8,033 bases of DNA from assembly GCA_019247135.1 (NCBI GenBank), contig JAFAPL010000283.1, positions 1-8,033 on the forward strand. Direction: 5' to 3'. Below the pieces are notes generated by a model. That model did no database searches, was not told where the DNA came from, and saw nothing but the letters and a program-made list of their open reading frames with translations. This document shows positions 6,729 to 8,033 of the stretch, one piece after another. Source of the DNA: Chloroflexota bacterium (GTDB lineage Bacteria; Chloroflexota; UBA6077; CF-72). Numbering within the stretch: the first letter of the stretch is position 1; each line of letters opens with the position of its first letter. Both the position numbers and the translations under genes were made by a program.

Positions 6729-8033
6729 AGTACAGTGGCACCTGTGCAGAATGATGTGAACGAAGTGAAGGCCGCGGTCTGTCGGGCTATCGATGGGCGG
6801 CGTGAGACGATCGAGAACATCGGACGCGTGATCTTCGCGGCGCCCGAGCTGGGATTCAAAGAACATCGGACGGCTGGTCTGGTGGCGGACTATCTGGCTC
6901 AGCTTGGACTGCGGTGCCAGACGGGGCTGGGCATCACCGGAGTGAAAGCGGTGGTGGAGACAGGGGCCGCCGGTCCAACCGTCGCGGTGCTCGGTGAACT
7001 GGATTCGTTGCTGGTATGGGAGCACGCGCAACACGATGCAACCACCGGCGCGGCGCACGCGTGTGGCCACAACACCCAGATAGCGGCGATGCTCGGCGTC
7101 GCCTTCGGTTTGATCGACAGTGGTGTTTTGCCCTCGTTGGCTGGCCGTGTGGCGTTCATGGCGGTGCCAGCCGAGGAGTTCGTCGAGATCGAAGAGCGCC
7201 TCAGATTGAAATCCGAAGGTCAACTCGAATTCCTGGCCGGCAAACAAGAGATGCTGCGGGTGGGCGCCTTCGACGATGTGGACGTGGCGATGATGGTGCA
7301 CGCAACCTCGAACCCGGAGGAAGGCCAATTGGGTGTTGGCGGCACGACCAATGGCATGCTCGCCAAATTCATACGCTACGTCGGGCGCGCGTCGCACGCG
7401 GGCGGCGCGCCGCATAAAGGCGTCAACGCACTGTACGCGGCGCACGTCGCGCTGGCGGGCATCAACTGCCTGCGCGAGACATTCCGCGACGAGGACCACA
7501 TCCGCGTGCATCCGATCATCACTCGTGGCGGCGACGTGGTCAGCGCCATTCCGGCCGATGTCCGCATGGAGACTTTCGTGCGCGGCGCGACAACCGAGTC
7601 GATCGAGGTTGCGCATACGAAGGTCGACCGCGCGCTTCAAGCCGGCGCGCTCGCGCTGGGCGCTCGATTGGAACTGACGACGATACCGGGCTACTTGCCC
7701 ATGCGACAGGACGCGCGGCTGATGGACATCTTCCAACGCAATGCGGAGGAACTGGTCGGCGCCGAGCGTGTCGGCCGAGTTGGCCATCGCACAGGCGGAA
7801 CCGACATGGGTGATCTGGGGCACGTCATACCGGTGTTGCATCCGTTCGCCGGCGGCGTGTCGGGCACGAGCCACGGCGCGAATTTCAACGTGGATGACTA
7901 CACGGCCGCGGCGGTCACGCCTGCCAAAGCGATGGCCATGACGGTGGTCGACCTGCTGTCGGACGGAGCCGCCCGAGCGCACGCGATCCGCGAGCAGTTC
8001 GAACCGCGCTTCAGCCGCGCGGCGTACGTCGAG
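6726..8033 (+). CDS. M20-family amidohydrolase / metallopeptidase (3' end outside window)
   Basis: The frame stays open for 436 codons to the last base, so the protein is 3'-incomplete, though probably only by a few residues. It is a cytoplasmic two-metal hydrolase of the M20 type that cleaves amide bonds in N-acyl or aminoacyl compounds (the group of HipO, AbgB and N-acetyl-amino-acid deacetylases). Metal and catalytic positions are visible: Asp93 (GELDSL), Cys113 and His115 in HACGHN, the Glu150-Glu151 pair in VPAEEF, His192 in MMVHATS and His383 in GTSHG. A GGTDMGDLGHVIPVLHP segment lies just before the last ligand. The lid-domain region (about 205-320) carries the RASHAGGAPHKGVNAL motif. 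ATG 6726 is chosen for the GGGA 9 bases upstream. Divergence from the importer operon suggests it processes the imported solute. The substrate is not determinable from sequence alone. Confidence 0.93.
   Translation, partial: MSTVAPVQNDVNEVKAAVCRAIDGRRETIENIGRVIFAAPELGFKEHRTAGLVADYLAQLGLRCQTGLGITGVKAVVETGAAGPTVAVLGELDSLLVWEHAQHDATTGAAHACGHNTQIAAMLGVAFGLIDSGVLPSLAGRVAFMAVPAEEFVEIEERLRLKSEGQLEFLAGKQEMLRVGAFDDVDVAMMVHATSNPEEGQLGVGGTTNGMLAKFIRYVGRASHAGGAPHKGVNALYAAHVALAGINCLRETFRDEDHIRVHPIITRGGDVVSAIPADVRMETFVRGATTESIEVAHTKVDRALQAGALALGARLELTTIPGYLPMRQDARLMDIFQRNAEELVGAERVGRVGHRTGGTDMGDLGHVIPVLHPFAGGVSGTSHGANFNVDDYTAAAVTPAKAMAMTVVDLLSDGAARAHAIREQFEPRFSRAAYVE

Noticed and set aside
6728..6859. Upstream extension of the decarboxylase-like frame to 6859
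   Set aside because: These residues are antisense to the amidohydrolase N-terminus and resemble neither a signal peptide nor the family N-terminus.
6693..7982. Minus-strand open frame of 429 codons opposite the amidohydrolase
   Set aside because: It is His/Arg-rich without recognisable motifs and lies fully antisense to a gene with clear M20 metal ligands. Long antisense frames are common in GC-rich DNA.
1..8033. tRNA, rRNA, CRISPR arrays, insertion sequences, attachment sites
   Set aside because: No cloverleaf-like segment, spaced direct repeats, transposase frame or flanking inverted repeats were found. The DNA is almost wholly accounted for by the seven genes.

Overview
The window is GC-rich chromosomal bacterial DNA, densely coded, with no RNA gene, CRISPR array, insertion sequence or prophage signature that I can see, and no gene-free stretch longer than about 20 bases. 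The organism is probably a high-GC soil or environmental bacterium. A Tat-type lipoprotein with a long Ala/Ser/Thr/Pro linker and an unusual Ppx/GppA protein make a Chloroflexota-like or similar lineage plausible, but this is only a guess from style.

Layout. (1) Positions 1-590, + strand: the C-terminal half of a SsuD-like (luciferase-fold) flavin-dependent monooxygenase. Eight bases later, 599-2119 on the same strand, comes a complete Ppx/GppA-type exopolyphosphatase-like protein. (2) From 6727 down to 2127, minus strand: a tight four-gene operon. Its order is a cytoplasmic 4,5-dihydroxyphthalate-decarboxylase-like protein of periplasmic-binding-protein fold, a Tat/lipoprotein family-5 solute-binding protein, a DppB-type permease and a DppC-type permease. 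The first two genes overlap by ATGA, and the two permeases are 9 bases apart. The operon ends convergently 7 bases from the ppx stop, over a GC-rich stem-loop readable on both strands. (3) From 6726 to the right edge, + strand: an M20-family amidohydrolase with all its metal ligands, still open at the window end. Its start codon interlocks with that of the divergent operon (CATG at 6725-6728).

How the genes may work together (inference). The solute-binding protein and two permeases would import a peptide-like or acylated/amidated solute. The divergent M20 enzyme would cleave an amide bond in it. The decarboxylase-like protein would act on a released product in the cytoplasm. No ATPase (DppD/DppF) is encoded here, so the transporter must borrow one or have it elsewhere. 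The monooxygenase could belong to the same catabolic theme, as in bacterial S-substituted-cysteine salvage loci that pair a luciferase-type monooxygenase with an M20 deacetylase and an ABC importer, but it sits beyond ppx in a separate transcription unit. The best candidate for something under-described is this decarboxylase-like/Dpp-importer operon with its interlocked divergent amidohydrolase.
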